From the NCBI GenBank assembly GCA_009829735.1, contig CM020618.1, forward strand, positions 3,408,882 through 3,472,881: 64,000 bases of DNA. The letters are read 5' to 3'. Both the position numbers and the translations under genes were made by a program. This document shows positions 44,880 to 57,666 of this stretch, piece by piece (the first letter of the stretch is position 1; the number at the start of each line of letters is the position of its first letter). The notes beneath the pieces are model-generated. The model was not told the origin of the DNA and did not search any database. It saw only the letters and a list, made by a program, of their open reading frames with translations. Source of the DNA: Pyropia yezoensis (taxonomy: Eukaryota > Rhodophyta > Bangiophyceae > Bangiales > Bangiaceae).

Positions 44880-45300
44880 ACAGCGGCGGCAGCGGCAGCG
44901 ACAGCAACAGGGGCAGCGGCAGCGGCAGCGGCAGCGGCAGCGGCAGCGGCGGCGGCAGCGGCAGCGGCACGAGCACCTGCACGGGGACCGGCACCGACAG
45001 CCTCAGCCGCAGCCGCAGCAGCCGCCAAAGCGCTCGCTGCTGTATCCGTGACTTCTGCGACGGCTGCTGCCGGCGCTGCCGGCGCTGCTGGTGCGGGTGC
45101 TGCTGGTGCGGGTGCTGCTGGTGCGGGTGCTGCCGGTGCTGGTGATGCTGGTGCGGGTGCTGCTGGTGCAGGCGCTGCCGGTGTTGGTTCTGGTGCCGCT
45201 GGTGCTGGTGCTGCAGGTGCTGGTGTTGGTGCTGCAGGTGCTGGTTCGGGTGCTGCAGGTGCTGGTTCGGGCGCTGCTGCCGCTGCTGCTGCTGCTGCAC
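44880..45300. repeat. GCAGCG / GGTGCTGCT repeat region
   Basis: Hexamer and nonamer repeats, read as Ala-Pro-Glu-Pro-Ala in the gene frame. They generate long shadow frames on both strands. Confidence 0.8.
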
Positions 45301-47470
45301 GCACACCTGCACCAGAACCAGCACCCTCACTCGCCGGACCAGAACGGGCACCTGCACCGGCATTGGCACCGGAATCGGCAGCAGCAGCCGTAGCCGCAGC
45401 CGCAGTACCCGCCAAGGCGCTCGCAGCTGTTCCTCTGGCTTCTGCCTCGGCTGCAGGCGATGATGCTGTTTCTGTTGTTGCCTCCGGTACGGTTGTCGGT
45501 ACTGCTGCCGGCGCTTCTGCCGGTGCTGCTGCCGGTGCTGCTGCTGGTGCTGCGGGCGCATCCTCGGGATTTGCAGGTGCCTCCGGCGGTTTGGCCGACA
45601 GACCCTGTGTCGGCGACTGGGCCGGCGGCGGTGAGGACGGTGATGACCGCAACTGGTCGTCTACCTGCGTCAAAACGGCGGGAACGAGCTGCCGCCGCAC
45701 CGTCTCCACGGGCGTCTAAAAACAGTCCGACCGCGAGGCCGCGGCGTCGCCGGAGCCGTGGCTCTTGTTGTGTCCACCACCGCCACAGTCCGCCTCGTCA
45801 CGATCTCTGGCGTCGCCGTCGTACCGCTGGGTGTCATTGGCGGCCCTCTTGTTGCCGCCGACGTCAGCATTCACAGCGGGAATGACAGTGACCTGGGGCT
45901 GCTGCTGCTGTACCGGCCGCACCTTGCCTGCAGTTGCTGTGGCAGCGGCCGCAGCGGCAGCGGTCGCCACAATGTCCTCTGCAATTGTGCTCGTCGGCGG
46001 CGGCGGTGGTGGTGGCGGCGGCTCTGTCTTGACAAACGCGTCAAAGTCCTTGGCCCGCGCAGCAAAGTGGACAGTCATAAACGGCCGATGACGAACTTGG
46101 GCACCATCCCTCCCGTTTTCGTGTTGTATGACAGTCTTGCGCTGGCCAGTGACCTTATTTACTCTCTCCACCGTGGCCATCATTTCTTCGCACGTTTAGT
46201 GGCGTACGAAAACGCCGATCAACTCGTGCCGAAGCGTCCGCGAGCGGCCTGGCCGGCGCTGCTGCAGCACTTGCAACGCCGACGCCGCCTTGTCGTCGAG
46301 GGCGAGTTGTGCGTGGCGTGCAGGAAACGACTTTGCCTCCGCCGTCGCCGAGGTCGTCTGCACCTTGGCGACCGTCGCAGACTGCACGCGCCCATCCTTC
46401 CCCTCCCCCTCCCCCGTGGTGTGTGGCTCGTGCTGGTTATGCTGCTCCAATCCACCACGGGTGATCCGATACAAGCGATCAGCCGTGACCGTGTTGATGA
46501 CGTGCATGATGAAAATCAATACGCACCAGTAAAACGGGCTGTCCGCGCCCCGAGTCAGACGGTTCATGTGGCCGTCTGCTGTAAACCCCGCGGACCACGC
46601 CCAAGACGTATCGACCATCAGCACACGTGCAGAGTTCCTCTCAGCTGGCGGCACTCCGGGAAGATGGAGGAACGGGATGGACCCAAGTGCCCCAAACGCG
46701 AGCGTCCTGTTCGCGCGCTGGCGCAGTAGCTTGCCTCGGCCGTCACGGGCGGGTCCCTTGCCACAGTCACGTGAAACGCCATCGACGCCGTCGATGCCAT
46801 CGTGATCGTCGGAATCGTAACAGTCGTCGTCGTCTTCATCGTCGTCGTTGTCGTCCCCGCCACCGACAGGGCCGCCGGCGACACGCGCGGCACGACGTCG
46901 CACACCGCGGGGCTCACGAGAGCGAGCCGCAGCAACACCCCCGGCGGCTCTGTTCCTGTCGTTGGCGGCGGCTTTCTCCTGCAGCTTGGTGACAATGTGC
47001 TCGATGGACTCGCGCTCTGTCACGGCAGCGGCACCCAAGCTGAGCAGCTTACGCAGGGACTCTTCTCCCAACTCCTTTTGTGTTGTGATGCTACGGGGCA
47101 CCGCCCCATGCCAGCGTGCTCCCTTGATGAGCAAGCCAACAGCCTTCGCCAGGTACGCTGGCGGCATGCCCGGTGTGATGCAGTGGTACGCGCTGGCCAG
47201 AGTGGCGTCGTTGGGCGCCGTCACCCACCCATTGGCCCAGGTGAGCTGGTCACGCGCACTCATCGGCTCTGTGCGCACCGTGACAAAGTTGGCGGCGCCG
47301 CCCAGGACGATAATGTCCGTCCTGGACAGTGGCCGCCCGTCACGACGGGATACGACCGCAAAGAGCTCCGACGCTCGCAAGAGTGGGTGACGCTCGTTCA
47401 GGTGACGCATCAAGGCAGTTAACCGCTGGTAACCATCAATGAGCCAGTACCGATTTCGGCGTTAACCGCC

Positions 47471-47471
47471 G

Positions 47472-47540
<69 letters not shown>
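47471..47540. repeat. CCG trinucleotide repeat inside the ParB-like domain
   Basis: About 23 CCG units (Gly codons in the gene frame), placed between D-K-D-P-H and the R-Y-W-L-I-D-G block. An in-frame TAA (47464) follows at once. The copy at 57593-57662 is the same. Confidence 0.9.
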
Positions 47541-47543
<3 letters not shown>

Positions 47544-48109
47544 GGGTCCTTATCAAAGTCATCCCCGCCTTGTTCGCACACGCGTAGGGAGCCTGTTTCC
47601 CAGCAGTAGCCCGTCTGCTTAAACTGTTCGTAGTACAAGCCGATGATGTAGGCCCGTGACGCGCGCACACCCTCGCCAAGCATGTCAATGTCTCGAAGGG
47701 ACACCGACTCTTGAACCGTGCAGAACGGGGATATAGGGCCGTCGGCGGGCGCGGCGTCGGGCCGGTCCGTGATCCGCCACAGTGGCGGACGATCATCCGG
47801 GGGAGTCCCCGGACATTCGTCACCTTGGACGGTACCGGCTCCGTCGTCGCCGCCCAAACAGGAGCTGCTCATCCCGTCCGGCTCCGGCTCGTCCACCCCA
47901 CCGGGCTGCGGCTGCGTCAACGGCGGTACCGGTACCGAAGTCGAGTCGTCACGACCGTCGAGGTCGCCAAAGTCCAGCAGAGCGTCGTGGTAGCTCAGCG
48001 ACGGTGTGGCCTCCCGGCCGTTGTCCTCGACGTCCATGTCGTCCGCGAGGGGCGGACTGGCCGCCCCAACGGAAGGCGGAGGGGATGGCGGGGGGTCAGA
48101 ACACTCCAT

Positions 48110-49112
48110 ACCTGACCCCGGCGCAGAGCCCAGCGTATAACAAGGGCACTCGGTCGTCCGTGCCGCACGGGGGGCGACGGAGGCAGGCGTCGTTGGCGGG
48201 GGGGGGGGGGGGGGCGGGGAGGTTGTTTGTCCTCGGGGGTGGGGGCAAAAAAGGTTGAAAAAGAAAGGCAACCCGGGAGGCGGCGTCGGGGGGTCGACAG
48301 ATGGGTGCGGGGGGGGTGGGGAGGGCGGTGCCCGAAAGGGAGAGGGGGCGGGGAGGGTGTGTGAATAGGGGAGATTGGGCCGGTGGCAGTGAAATGGGTC
48401 GCGTCTCGATCCCGCAACGCGACCGCGGCCCAGACACGAGAATTAGAGCAGGGGGGGGGGGGGGCGGGACGTCACGCCGATGGTGGCAGGAAGCACCCCC
48501 CGGAAGAGGGGAGCGGGGCGAGGACGAGGAGCCGCGTGCCTCGGCGCACACGCACAGGAAGGGGGGGGGTGGGGGGAGGGGGGCGGGCGGGGTCGTGCCA
48601 CGTCAGAAGCCCTCGGGTTCGTGCGTTTGTTGCTGCCGGCGCCGGTGACAGCAAGCGGGGCACGTGCGCTGCCAGTGTGTGTGTGTGGAGTCCGCAGGCA
48701 CGCGCCAGTTGGATATACAAAATGGAAAGAATGGTTTGCCACCAGGACGGTGCGGCCCGTCCAACGCGTGCACCGTCGGTTCAATTAAATGCACTTTTTG
48801 AGCAACGCCTTTGTCGTGATGGTCCTCGTGAATGATTTGACAAGCGAGTATGTACCAGTTTTGCCGACGGGCCATTTGGTGTCGACAGTCGTACGTGCAA
48901 CGGGCCGCGCAAGCCGCGTTGCCAGTCAAATCGGCCGTCTGTTAGGGACATGGTGTAAGACCCGCTGCGCTGGCCCTCGCCGGCTGCGGCGCCCGGATGC
49001 AGCTGCGATGCCCGGCGCCTGGTCGCCTGCCTAGCGCTGCCGCCCTTCCCGCCAACGCCTCAGCTGCCGCCGCCCTTTCCCCCAATGCCACAGCTGCCCC
49101 CCCCTGCCGCCC
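48110..49112. other. Region upstream of the ParB gene, G-rich
   Basis: Contains G homopolymers (48200-48215, 48451-48463, 48560-48590), a TGTGTGTGTG run near 48676 and an AT-richer stretch at 48700-48880. No frame is convincing. It probably holds the minus-strand promoter of the ParB gene. Confidence 0.4.
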
Positions 49113-49925
49113 ATGCCGTCGCTGTCAACGTCCACAACGCTGGCGGCGGCTGCAGCAGCGGCGGCAGCCGCCACAGCTGCGTCACGTAGTGCTACTCCCA
49201 CTGCGGCTGCGGCGGCGCGGGCTGCGCTTGCCGCGTGGCGCGCCGACCCTCGGATGGGGATGGCGGCAGCGATTGAGGCTATGCAGGGAGAGCTCCCCCC
49301 GGGGTCGCCGGCGGGCTCTCCCAGTGGCTTCCCTGCCGGACTCGCCCCTGGACTCCCGGCTGGGCTTCCTGTCGGCTTCCCGGGGGGGTTCTGGACCGCC
49401 TCCCCAGGGGGCTTCCCGTGAGGCTTCCTGGCGGGTCCCTTCTCAGGCCTGGCAAGCGTACCTGGCATGGCCGGCGGCGGCGGCGGCGGCGATGTCGGCG
49501 GCGGTGGCAGAGGTGGTGGCCTCCGCGCCGGCATTGGCATTGGCGCGGGCGACCATGGCAGCGGTAGCGGGGACCTAGGGGACACCATCGTGGTCGCTGA
49601 CTATGTGCATCCTTCTGTGGCAGCCGATAGCGGGCTGGTGGCGTTTGTGCGCGGTGGGGGCGCGTGGGTGGCGGCGGCTGCTGAGGAGCGGCAGTTGACT
49701 TTTTCAGGTGGCTGTGCCGGCTGTGGCGGCTGCTCGTGTGGGCTGCCCGGGGGGGGGGGGGGGGGGCTGCGGCCTGCGATTGCCTGGGCATCTGCTGGGA
49801 TGGGGGCGGCGGAAGGAAGCGCGTCGCTGCCGGGGGGGGTCTCTGAGTACGTCATGGCAAAGGAGTTTGAGCTGAAAGTGGGCTTTTGGGTGTCCCCACC
49901 CGTCGGGAGGGGAGGAGAAACAGGA
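49113..49925 (+). CDS. Possible plus-strand gene, contig end
   Basis: Two frames are worth noting: 49113-49421 (Ala-rich helix, then Gly/Phe/Pro repeats) and from 49467 (Gly-rich, then T-I-V-V-A-D-Y-V-H-P and a Cys/Gly segment) to the gap. The full-length copy in the second contig is 59235-60050. A GT after K-V-G-F-W (near 49880) could be a splice donor. No domain recognised; it could be a chance frame. Confidence 0.25.
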
Positions 49926-50425
49926 NNNNNNNNNNNNNNNNNNNNNNNNNNNNNNNNNNNNNNNNNNNNNNNNNNNNNNNNNNNNNNNNNNNNNNNNNNN
50001 NNNNNNNNNNNNNNNNNNNNNNNNNNNNNNNNNNNNNNNNNNNNNNNNNNNNNNNNNNNNNNNNNNNNNNNNNNNNNNNNNNNNNNNNNNNNNNNNNNNN
50101 NNNNNNNNNNNNNNNNNNNNNNNNNNNNNNNNNNNNNNNNNNNNNNNNNNNNNNNNNNNNNNNNNNNNNNNNNNNNNNNNNNNNNNNNNNNNNNNNNNNN
50201 NNNNNNNNNNNNNNNNNNNNNNNNNNNNNNNNNNNNNNNNNNNNNNNNNNNNNNNNNNNNNNNNNNNNNNNNNNNNNNNNNNNNNNNNNNNNNNNNNNNN
50301 NNNNNNNNNNNNNNNNNNNNNNNNNNNNNNNNNNNNNNNNNNNNNNNNNNNNNNNNNNNNNNNNNNNNNNNNNNNNNNNNNNNNNNNNNNNNNNNNNNNN
50401 NNNNNNNNNNNNNNNNNNNNNNNNN
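49926..50425. other. Scaffold gap, 500 N
   Basis: Exactly 500 unknown bases, a conventional placeholder length. The sequences ending and starting at it are two copies of one region. Confidence 0.99.
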
Positions 50426-50456
<31 letters not shown>

Positions 50457-53400
50457 CGACGCCGCCGCCGCCGCCGCCGCTTGTCCCGCGCCGCTCATCG
50501 TCTCGGACAGCGTTTGGCGCCCCGGCGCGCCGCTTTGTCGAGCGCCTCCCCGCGGTAGCGGGCTGGTTGCCACGATCCTCCACAGGCCCTGACCTCTTTG
50601 CCGCCGGCACCGCATTCGGTCCCGGTGGCGGTGGCGCCGCCAATTGCAGTGGCGGCGGTGTCAGCGGCGGGGGCGTCCGCCCCGTCACCGGCGGCGTCCA
50701 CCACGGCCTCAGCGCAAGCGGTGACGATGCGCGTGACGCTGAAGACGAGCCACGAGGGTGGCAAAAGGTCTGCCATGCGGGCAGCCGGGCTTGTACTCGG
50801 AGACACGGCGCGGGTGAAGCTCCGCAAACGATCGCGGCAAGCTCCGCGTCGCAGTGCGGTGGGTCGTGTGCCGCCGGATCCGCGTCGCAGTGCGGTGGGT
50901 CGTGCGCACCGCAGCCACCCACGGACAGAGTGTCGGGTTCGACCGACATTTGGCGCGCTTCTGTGTAGCCGCAAGTTCATACATTCAAAATGGAATGCAC
51001 TTGTCAATCGATATCTATCCTGTGCGGCGTCACTGTATCAAGAAAGATGTCCATATGTGTACTGAATGGGAATTGAAACCGACGAGTACGTACAGAGCAG
51101 CTGTGTGATGTTCCCAGGTTTGCGCCCTCGGCGACCCTGCCACCCACACACCCCCCCGTCATCCCCCGCACCGTCGTTCAAACACAGGAAACAAACAAAT
51201 GCAAAACAGAAAAACAGCACCACTCCCACGACCACCACTGCCACACAAACTAGCTTCCCCTGGCATCCCCCATGTCAACAGACACACTCCTTGCGCGACC
51301 GCCTGAGGCCCATGCGGTCGCCTTTTTCAAATCGGGCGCCTCTTGGAAGGACCTCCATCCGCCGGCCGGCCGGAGCCGGTCCGTGACAGAGGCCGCCCCG
51401 TGTCCACGTCCGTCTCATCGTCCTCACGTGGGCGCTTCCTTCCGCCACTACCACCACCGAGTCGACGACCACCATCCTCGGTGCGGCGACCACCACCTCC
51501 TCGGGCGCTGTCGCCACCAGCACTCGCGCTCCGGCCTTCCCCTTTGTCGAGGCCGTCCCCCCGGACGCCGGGTCGCAATCGGGCACCATGCCCAGGGCGA
51601 CCGGCCAGGCTACTCGCACCGCTGCCTCCACCGCCGCGGCCACGGCCGGCACTGGCGCGCACGCTACCGTGACTGACACCTCCAGACGCCAGACGAGCGA
51701 CTCTAGTCGCCGGGCCGGTGCCACCACCATCGGAGCGGGAGCTACCACCGCGGCCGCCGCCGCCGCCGCCACCGCCGCCGCCGCGCGGCTGCCACGGGGA
51801 CCTCCGCCACTCCCAGGCGGGTGCCTCTGAGCAAGAGGAGGGGGGCGACGCCCAACTCTGTCTCGGTCGTCGGCAATTCTGGCGGCAAGGCTCGCAGAGA
51901 GTGCGGCGGCGTCCAGCGGCGGGGCACGACTCGGTGGCTTTGTGGCACCCCGTCGGCTTTGTGGTGGTCGCAATGGTGTTCTCGTTGAAGGGGTGAGGGC
52001 GGATGCCGGCGAAGGCCGTCGTCCGGGGAGTCCGGGACGCTGCGGTGGCCCGTTGCCGGCGTCGTCCCGGTCACAGACGTGGACGTTGCTGCTCGCCGGG
52101 GTGTCGTTGAGCTTCCAGTGCGCGGGCCTCGGGCCCGGGCCGTGGGGTCCGCCGCCGTGCTACACTCGACTGCACCTCGACGGCCGGCTGGCTGCTGTCT
52201 CTGGCTCTACCGCCGCCGCCGCCGCCGCCGCGGCCACCGCCGCCGCTGACGGCGCGGGATGATTGCGTCGGCGCTGCTGTTCGCCCCATGCCCTTGGCAC
52301 GACCAACAGCTGAGGTAACACGTTGGGCGCCAGGACTCCTGTCGCCGACACGCCCGCCTCTTCCGTCAGCGGCGCCGAGGACGTACTCGCTTACGCTGTC
52401 ACTGTTGCTGCCGTCGTCGCTGCCGCTGTCGCCGTCACTGTCGCCGTCACTGTCGCCGCCACTGTCGCCGTCACTGCCACCGTCGCTGTCGCTGCCGCTG
52501 CCGCTGCCGCTGTCGCTGCTGACGCCACTGCCGCCGTCACTGCCGCCGTCGCTGTTGCTGCCGCTGCGACTGCCGCTGCCGCCGCCCCTGTTGCTGTCGC
52601 TGCCGCTGCCGCTGCCGCTGCGCTGCCGCTGCGGCTGCCGCCGCCCCTGTTGTTGTCGCTGTCGCTGCTGACGCCACTGCCGCTGTCCCTGCCGACGTCG
52701 CTGCCGACGTCGCTGCCGACGCCACTGCCGCTGTCGCTGCCGCTGTCGCTGCCGACGTCGCTGCCAACGTCGCTGCCGACGCCACTGCCGCTGTCGCTGC
52801 CGCTGTCGCTGCCGACGTTGCTGCCGACGCCACTGCCGCTGTCGCTGCCGCTGTCGCTGCCGAAGTCGCTGCCGACGTCCCCGCCGCTGTCGCCGTCACC
52901 GTCGCCGTCACCGTCGCCACCCTTGTTTTCGGAGACACGCTGGCCGCAGTCGGTGCACCGGCCGCGCTCACGGAGACGGCGGCGGGCTGCCACGTCATCC
53001 AGGGAGAGAAACACGCCTGCACGTAGAGGCAGAAACACTGCATCGTACACTGCAGGTACAGTCGGCGGGGCGCCACGCGCGGGGCCTTGTGCGCTCGCAA
53101 TCCTTGGCGCCTGTGCCGCCGTGCACAAGTCACTGCGAACAAATGATGAGGGCGCGCACGGCCAAAGGTACCATCCGCGGGTAAACGTCGGCACGCTTAC
53201 GCGCTGCCCCAGACGCAAGAGCAAAAAAGCTTCTCGTCAGAGGCATCTCGTACACAGGATCAGAGACCACCTGCACGTCAATGCCAGTGTCCTCGTCGTC
53301 ATCGGCGTATTTGCCATCATCGTCCATAGTGCCGCTGGCACCAAGCGCCCCGTGCGAGGAGGAGCCCTTGCGACGCTCGCTCCGCCCGGCCCACCACCAC

Positions 53401-56400
53401 CGCCGCCACCGCGGCGACGCTGTCGACACTCGGCGGACGACCAATCGGGCAAGTCCGCGTGCGGGACCTGTGGCACTGCGCCGGCAGTCGTCAGCAGCAC
53501 CCTCGAGCCCGTCCGAGGAGCACGAACGCGAAGCGGTGGCAGTGCGTCGTCTCGGCTGCCGACAAAGTGCTGCTCGGTAGGCCCGGGGACGGGCCGCGTG
53601 GACGTGGCGGGAATCAGGTTCCGACCGGGCCGGGCGTAGGGCAGCTGCGAGTGCTCGCGGCGTGCAGCTTCAACCCTCTGAAGGCCGCGAAGGACCTTGT
53701 ACGCCAGGGCCACCATACCCACATCGGCCGCCAACTTGCACCAACACTGTGCGTCGTCTGAGCTGCAGAGCTCGTCCACCCCTACGGGGCTTGGGCGTCT
53801 TGCTGTTGTGTTCATTTTGTTATGACCACAGGTCATCCACGTGCCCCCGTCGTCTCGCAGGGGTGTATCACCCGCGACAGTACCGCGACCCCCAGCAGCG
53901 ACGCGACCTGTGTGTCGCCCTTCCGACTGCGCCTTGCACTGGCACCCCGCCGCTGCCCCTGCTTGGCCCGTCTCGCCAGCTCTGCCTCCCCAGGAACCCT
54001 GCGCATGAGCTCGTGCAGCCGTCGCGTCCACAACGCTCCAAACCCGTCCCGCCGTCCCCGTGCCCGACTCCGCTCTAGGCGGGCTTGCAGCCGCGAGGGC
54101 TGCCCCGCCGCCGCATGGATACCGCCGCCACCCCCACCGCCGCCCCCGCCGTCGTCGTCGGCCATGTGCATGACAGGCATACCTACGGCCGTGGCGCCCT
54201 GGAGAATCGCCCAGCCGCGCTCAAAACGCTCGGTCGCAAGCACTGACGCGGCCGTCGTCTCCAAAATGGACAAGACTTCCTCGGGCCAGCCCGACGACAT
54301 GACGTTTGCGTCGGCCTTTGCGCCCAGCGCAACCCGTGCGCCCGCGTTGACCATGTACGCCTTCGCCCGGGCGTCCGCGTCGTACCAGACGCCCAGCTCC
54401 AGAACGTCCCGCGCCTAGTGCTCCAGCGGCAACAGCGCCGCAAATGGAGGCAGTACCTCTCCCCGCGGCGCCGGCGGTGGCGCCACGCACGCGTCCTCCT
54501 GCTCCTCCTCGTCAGCAGCAGCAGCACCAGTTGCAGCCACCGCCAAGCGCGGCGGTGGTAGAGGGCAACCAAGCGCCGCCCGCCTCTCAGTAGCGTCGAG
54601 TGCTCGGGAAGCCGCCACTGGCGGCACCGTATCGGTGTACGGCCGCGTCGAAGGGTCTACCCCACCGCCGCCCGAGGGAGCACGCCCTGCTTCTTCGAGG
54701 CTTCCACCCACTTGGTTCTTGCCCACGCCACGCGTGGCCTTGCTGGATCCGCGCGGCGTGCGCTTGGACTCCCCGTCGTTCTTGTCGGCCGCGTTGGCGG
54801 TCGCCTTGGCCTGAGGGCGGCGCGCACGGTTGGAGCGCGCTTTCTTCCTGGTCAGTGGTCTGGACCCACCACCGCCGCCGTGTGCCGCCCCCGCCACGGA
54901 CGCTTGTCGCGTCGCCCGATTAACGGCGCTGCGGGCGTGGCACCTCCGAAATGGGGTGGCCGACGTCGAGCCATCCGCCGGCCCACCACTGCCACCCACA
55001 GCGGCGGCAGCGGCAGCGACAGCAACAGGGGCAGCGGCAGCGGCAGCGGCAGCGGCAGCGGCAGCGGCGGCGGCAGCGGCAGCGGCACGAGCACCTGCAC
55101 GGGACCGGCACCGACAGCCCTCAGCCGCAGCCGCAGCAGCCGCCAAAGCGCTCGCTGCTGTATCCGTGACTTCTGCGACGGCTGCTGCCGGCGCTGCCGG
55201 CGCTGCTGGTGCGGGTGCTGCTGGTGCGGGTGCTGCTGGTGCGGGTGCTGCCGGTGCTGGTGATGCTGGTGCGGGTGCTGCTGGTGCAGGCGCTGCCGGT
55301 GTTGGTTCTGGTGCCGCTGGTGCTGGTGCTGCAGGTGCTGGTGTTGGTGCTGCAGGTGCTGGTTCGGGTGCTGCAGGTGCTGGTTCGGGCGCTGCTGCCG
55401 CTGCTGCTGCTGCTGCACGCACACCTGCACCAGAACCAGCACCCTCACTCGCCGGACCAGAACGGGGCACCTGCACCCGGCATTGGCCACCGGAATCGGC
55501 AGCAGCAGCCGTAGCCGCAGCCGCAGTACCCGCCAAGGCGCTCGCAGCTGTTCCTCTGGCTTCTGCCTCGGCTGCAGGCGATGATGCTGTTTCTGTTGTT
55601 GCCTCCGGTACGGTGTCGGTACTGCTGCGGCGCTTCTGCCCGGTGCTGCTGCCGGTGCTGCTGCTGGTGCTGCGGGCGCATCCTCGGGATTTGCAGGTGC
55701 CTCCGGCGGTTTGGCCGACAGACCCTGTGTCGGCGACTGGGCCGGCGGCGGTGAGGACGGTGATGACCGCAACTGGTCGTCTACCTGCGTCAAAACGGCG
55801 GGAACGAGCTGCCGCCGCACCGTCTCCACGGGCGTCTAAAAACAGTCCGACCGCGAGGCCGCGGCGGTCGCCGGAGCCGTGGCTCTTGTTGTGTCCACCA
55901 CCGCCACAGTCCGCCTCGTCACGATCTCTGGCGTCGCCGTCGTACCGCTGGGTGTCATTGGCGGCCCTCTTGTTGCCGCCGACGTCAGCATTCACAGCGG
56001 GGAATGACAGTGACCTGGGGCTGCTGCTGCTGTACCGGCCGCACCTTGCCTGCAGTTGCTGTGGCAGCGGCCGCAGCGGCAGCGGTCGCCACAATGTCCT
56101 CTGCAATTGTGCTCGTCGGCGGCGGCGGTGGTGGTGGCGGCGGCTCTGTCTTGACAAACGCGTCAAAGTCCTTGGCCCGCGCAGCAAAGTGGACAGTCAT
56201 AAACGGCCGATGACGAACTTGGGCACCATCCCTCCCGTTTTCGTGTTGTATGACAGTCTTGCGCTGGCCAGTGACCTTATTTACTCTCTCCACCGTGGCC
56301 ATCATTTCTTCGCACGTTTAGTGGCGTACGAAAACGCCGATCAACTCGTGCCGAAGCGTCCGCGAGCGGGCCTGGCCGGCGCTGCTGCAGCACTTGCAAC

Positions 56401-57594
56401 GCCGACGCCGCCTTGTCGTCGAGGGCGAGTTGTGCGTGGCGTGCAGGAAACGACTTTGCCTCCGCCGTCGCCGAGGTCGTCTGCACCTTGGCGACCGTCG
56501 CAGACTGCACGCGCCCATCCTTCCCCTCCCCCTCCCCCGTGGTGTGTGGCTCGTGCTGGTTATGCTGCTCCAATCCACCACGGGTGATCCGATACAAGCG
56601 ATCAGCCGTGACCGTGTTGATGACGTGCATGATGAAAATCAATACGCACCAGTAAAACGGGCTGTCCGCGCCCCGAGTCAGACGGTTCATGTGGCCGTCT
56701 GCTGTAAACCCCGCGGACCACGCCCAAGACGTATCGACCATCAGCACACGTGCAGAGTTCCTCTCAGCTGGCGGCACTCCGGGAAGATGGAGGAACGGGA
56801 TGGACCCAAGTGCCCCAAACGCGAGCGTCCTGTTCGCGCGCTGGCGCAGTAGCTTGCCTCGGCCGTCACGGGCGGGTCCCTTGCCACAGTCACGTGAAAC
56901 GCCATCGACGCCGTCGATGCCATCGTGATCGTCGGAATCGTAACAGTCGTCGTCGTCTTCATCGTCGTCGTTGTCGTCCCCGCCACCGACAGGGCCGCCG
57001 GCGACACGCGCGGCACGACGTCGCACACCGCGGGGCTCACGAGAGCGAGCCGCAGCAACACCCCCGGCGGCTCTGTTCCTGTCGTTGGCGGCGGCTTTCT
57101 CCTGCAGCTTGGTGACAATGTGCTCGATGGACTCGCGCTCTGTCACGGCAGCGGCACCCAAGCTGAGCAGCTTACGCAGGGACTCTTCTCCCAACTCCTT
57201 TTGTGTTGTGATGCTACGGGGCACCGCCCCATGCCAGCGTGCTCCCTTGATGAGCAAGCCAACAGCCTTCGCCAGGTACGCTGGCGGCATGCCCGGTGTG
57301 ATGCAGTGGTACGCGCTGGCCAGAGTGGCGTCGTTGGGCGCCGTCACCCACCCATTGGCCCAGGTGAGCTGGTCACGCGCACTCATCGGCTCTGTGCGCA
57401 CCGTGACAAAGTTGGCGGCGCCGCCCAGGACGATAATGTCCGTCCTGGACAGTGGCCGCCCGTCACGACGGGATACGACCGCAAAGAGCTCCGACGCTCG
57501 CAAGAGTGGGTGACGCTCGTTCAGGTGACGCATCAAGGCAGTTAACCGCTGGTAACCATCAATGAGCCAGTACCGATTTCGGCGTTAACCGCCG

Positions 57595-57666
<72 letters not shown>

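Larger units (their letters stand above)
41047..48109 (-). pseudogene. Very long gene with a ParB/sulfiredoxin-like domain (in-frame stops or introns)
   Basis: From ATG 48109 one minus-strand frame continues to 42965 with only four stops (TAA 47464, TAA 46198, TAG 45718, TAG 44299). A GT-AG intron-like gap near 42955-42900 then leads to a last frame (42899-41047) ending in basic, nuclear-signal-like R-K-R-P-R and S-K-R-R-P-I. The ParB-like domain is at the N-terminus: S-L-R-D-I-D, a helical segment, then R-Y-W-L-I-D-G-Y-Q-R-L-T-A-L (47452-47411). In bacteria this domain binds or nicks DNA and often precedes methyltransferases. Later blocks are ordered but unrecognised (T-S-W-A-W-S-A-G-F; Y-L-C-K-L-A-A-D-V-G-M; C-T-D-C-G). 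Between them lie Asp-, Ala/Pro- and Ser-Asp-Gly-rich expansions. The TAGs at 45718 and 44299 end splice-acceptor-like sequences, so some stops may be intronic. Confidence 0.55.

Noticed and set aside
44712..45719. Plus-strand Ala-rich protein of 335 residues opposite the ParB gene
   Set aside because: Purely repeat-derived (GCAGCG/GGTGCTGCT); no ordered segment, and frames on both strands are open for the same reason.
42965..48109. Alternative genetic code with TAA/TAG as sense codons, as in some green algae and ciliates
   Set aside because: The epimerase-family frame ends naturally in TAG, both gag frames and pol end in TAA, and NSDHL-like ends in TGA; all three act as stops in the same window.
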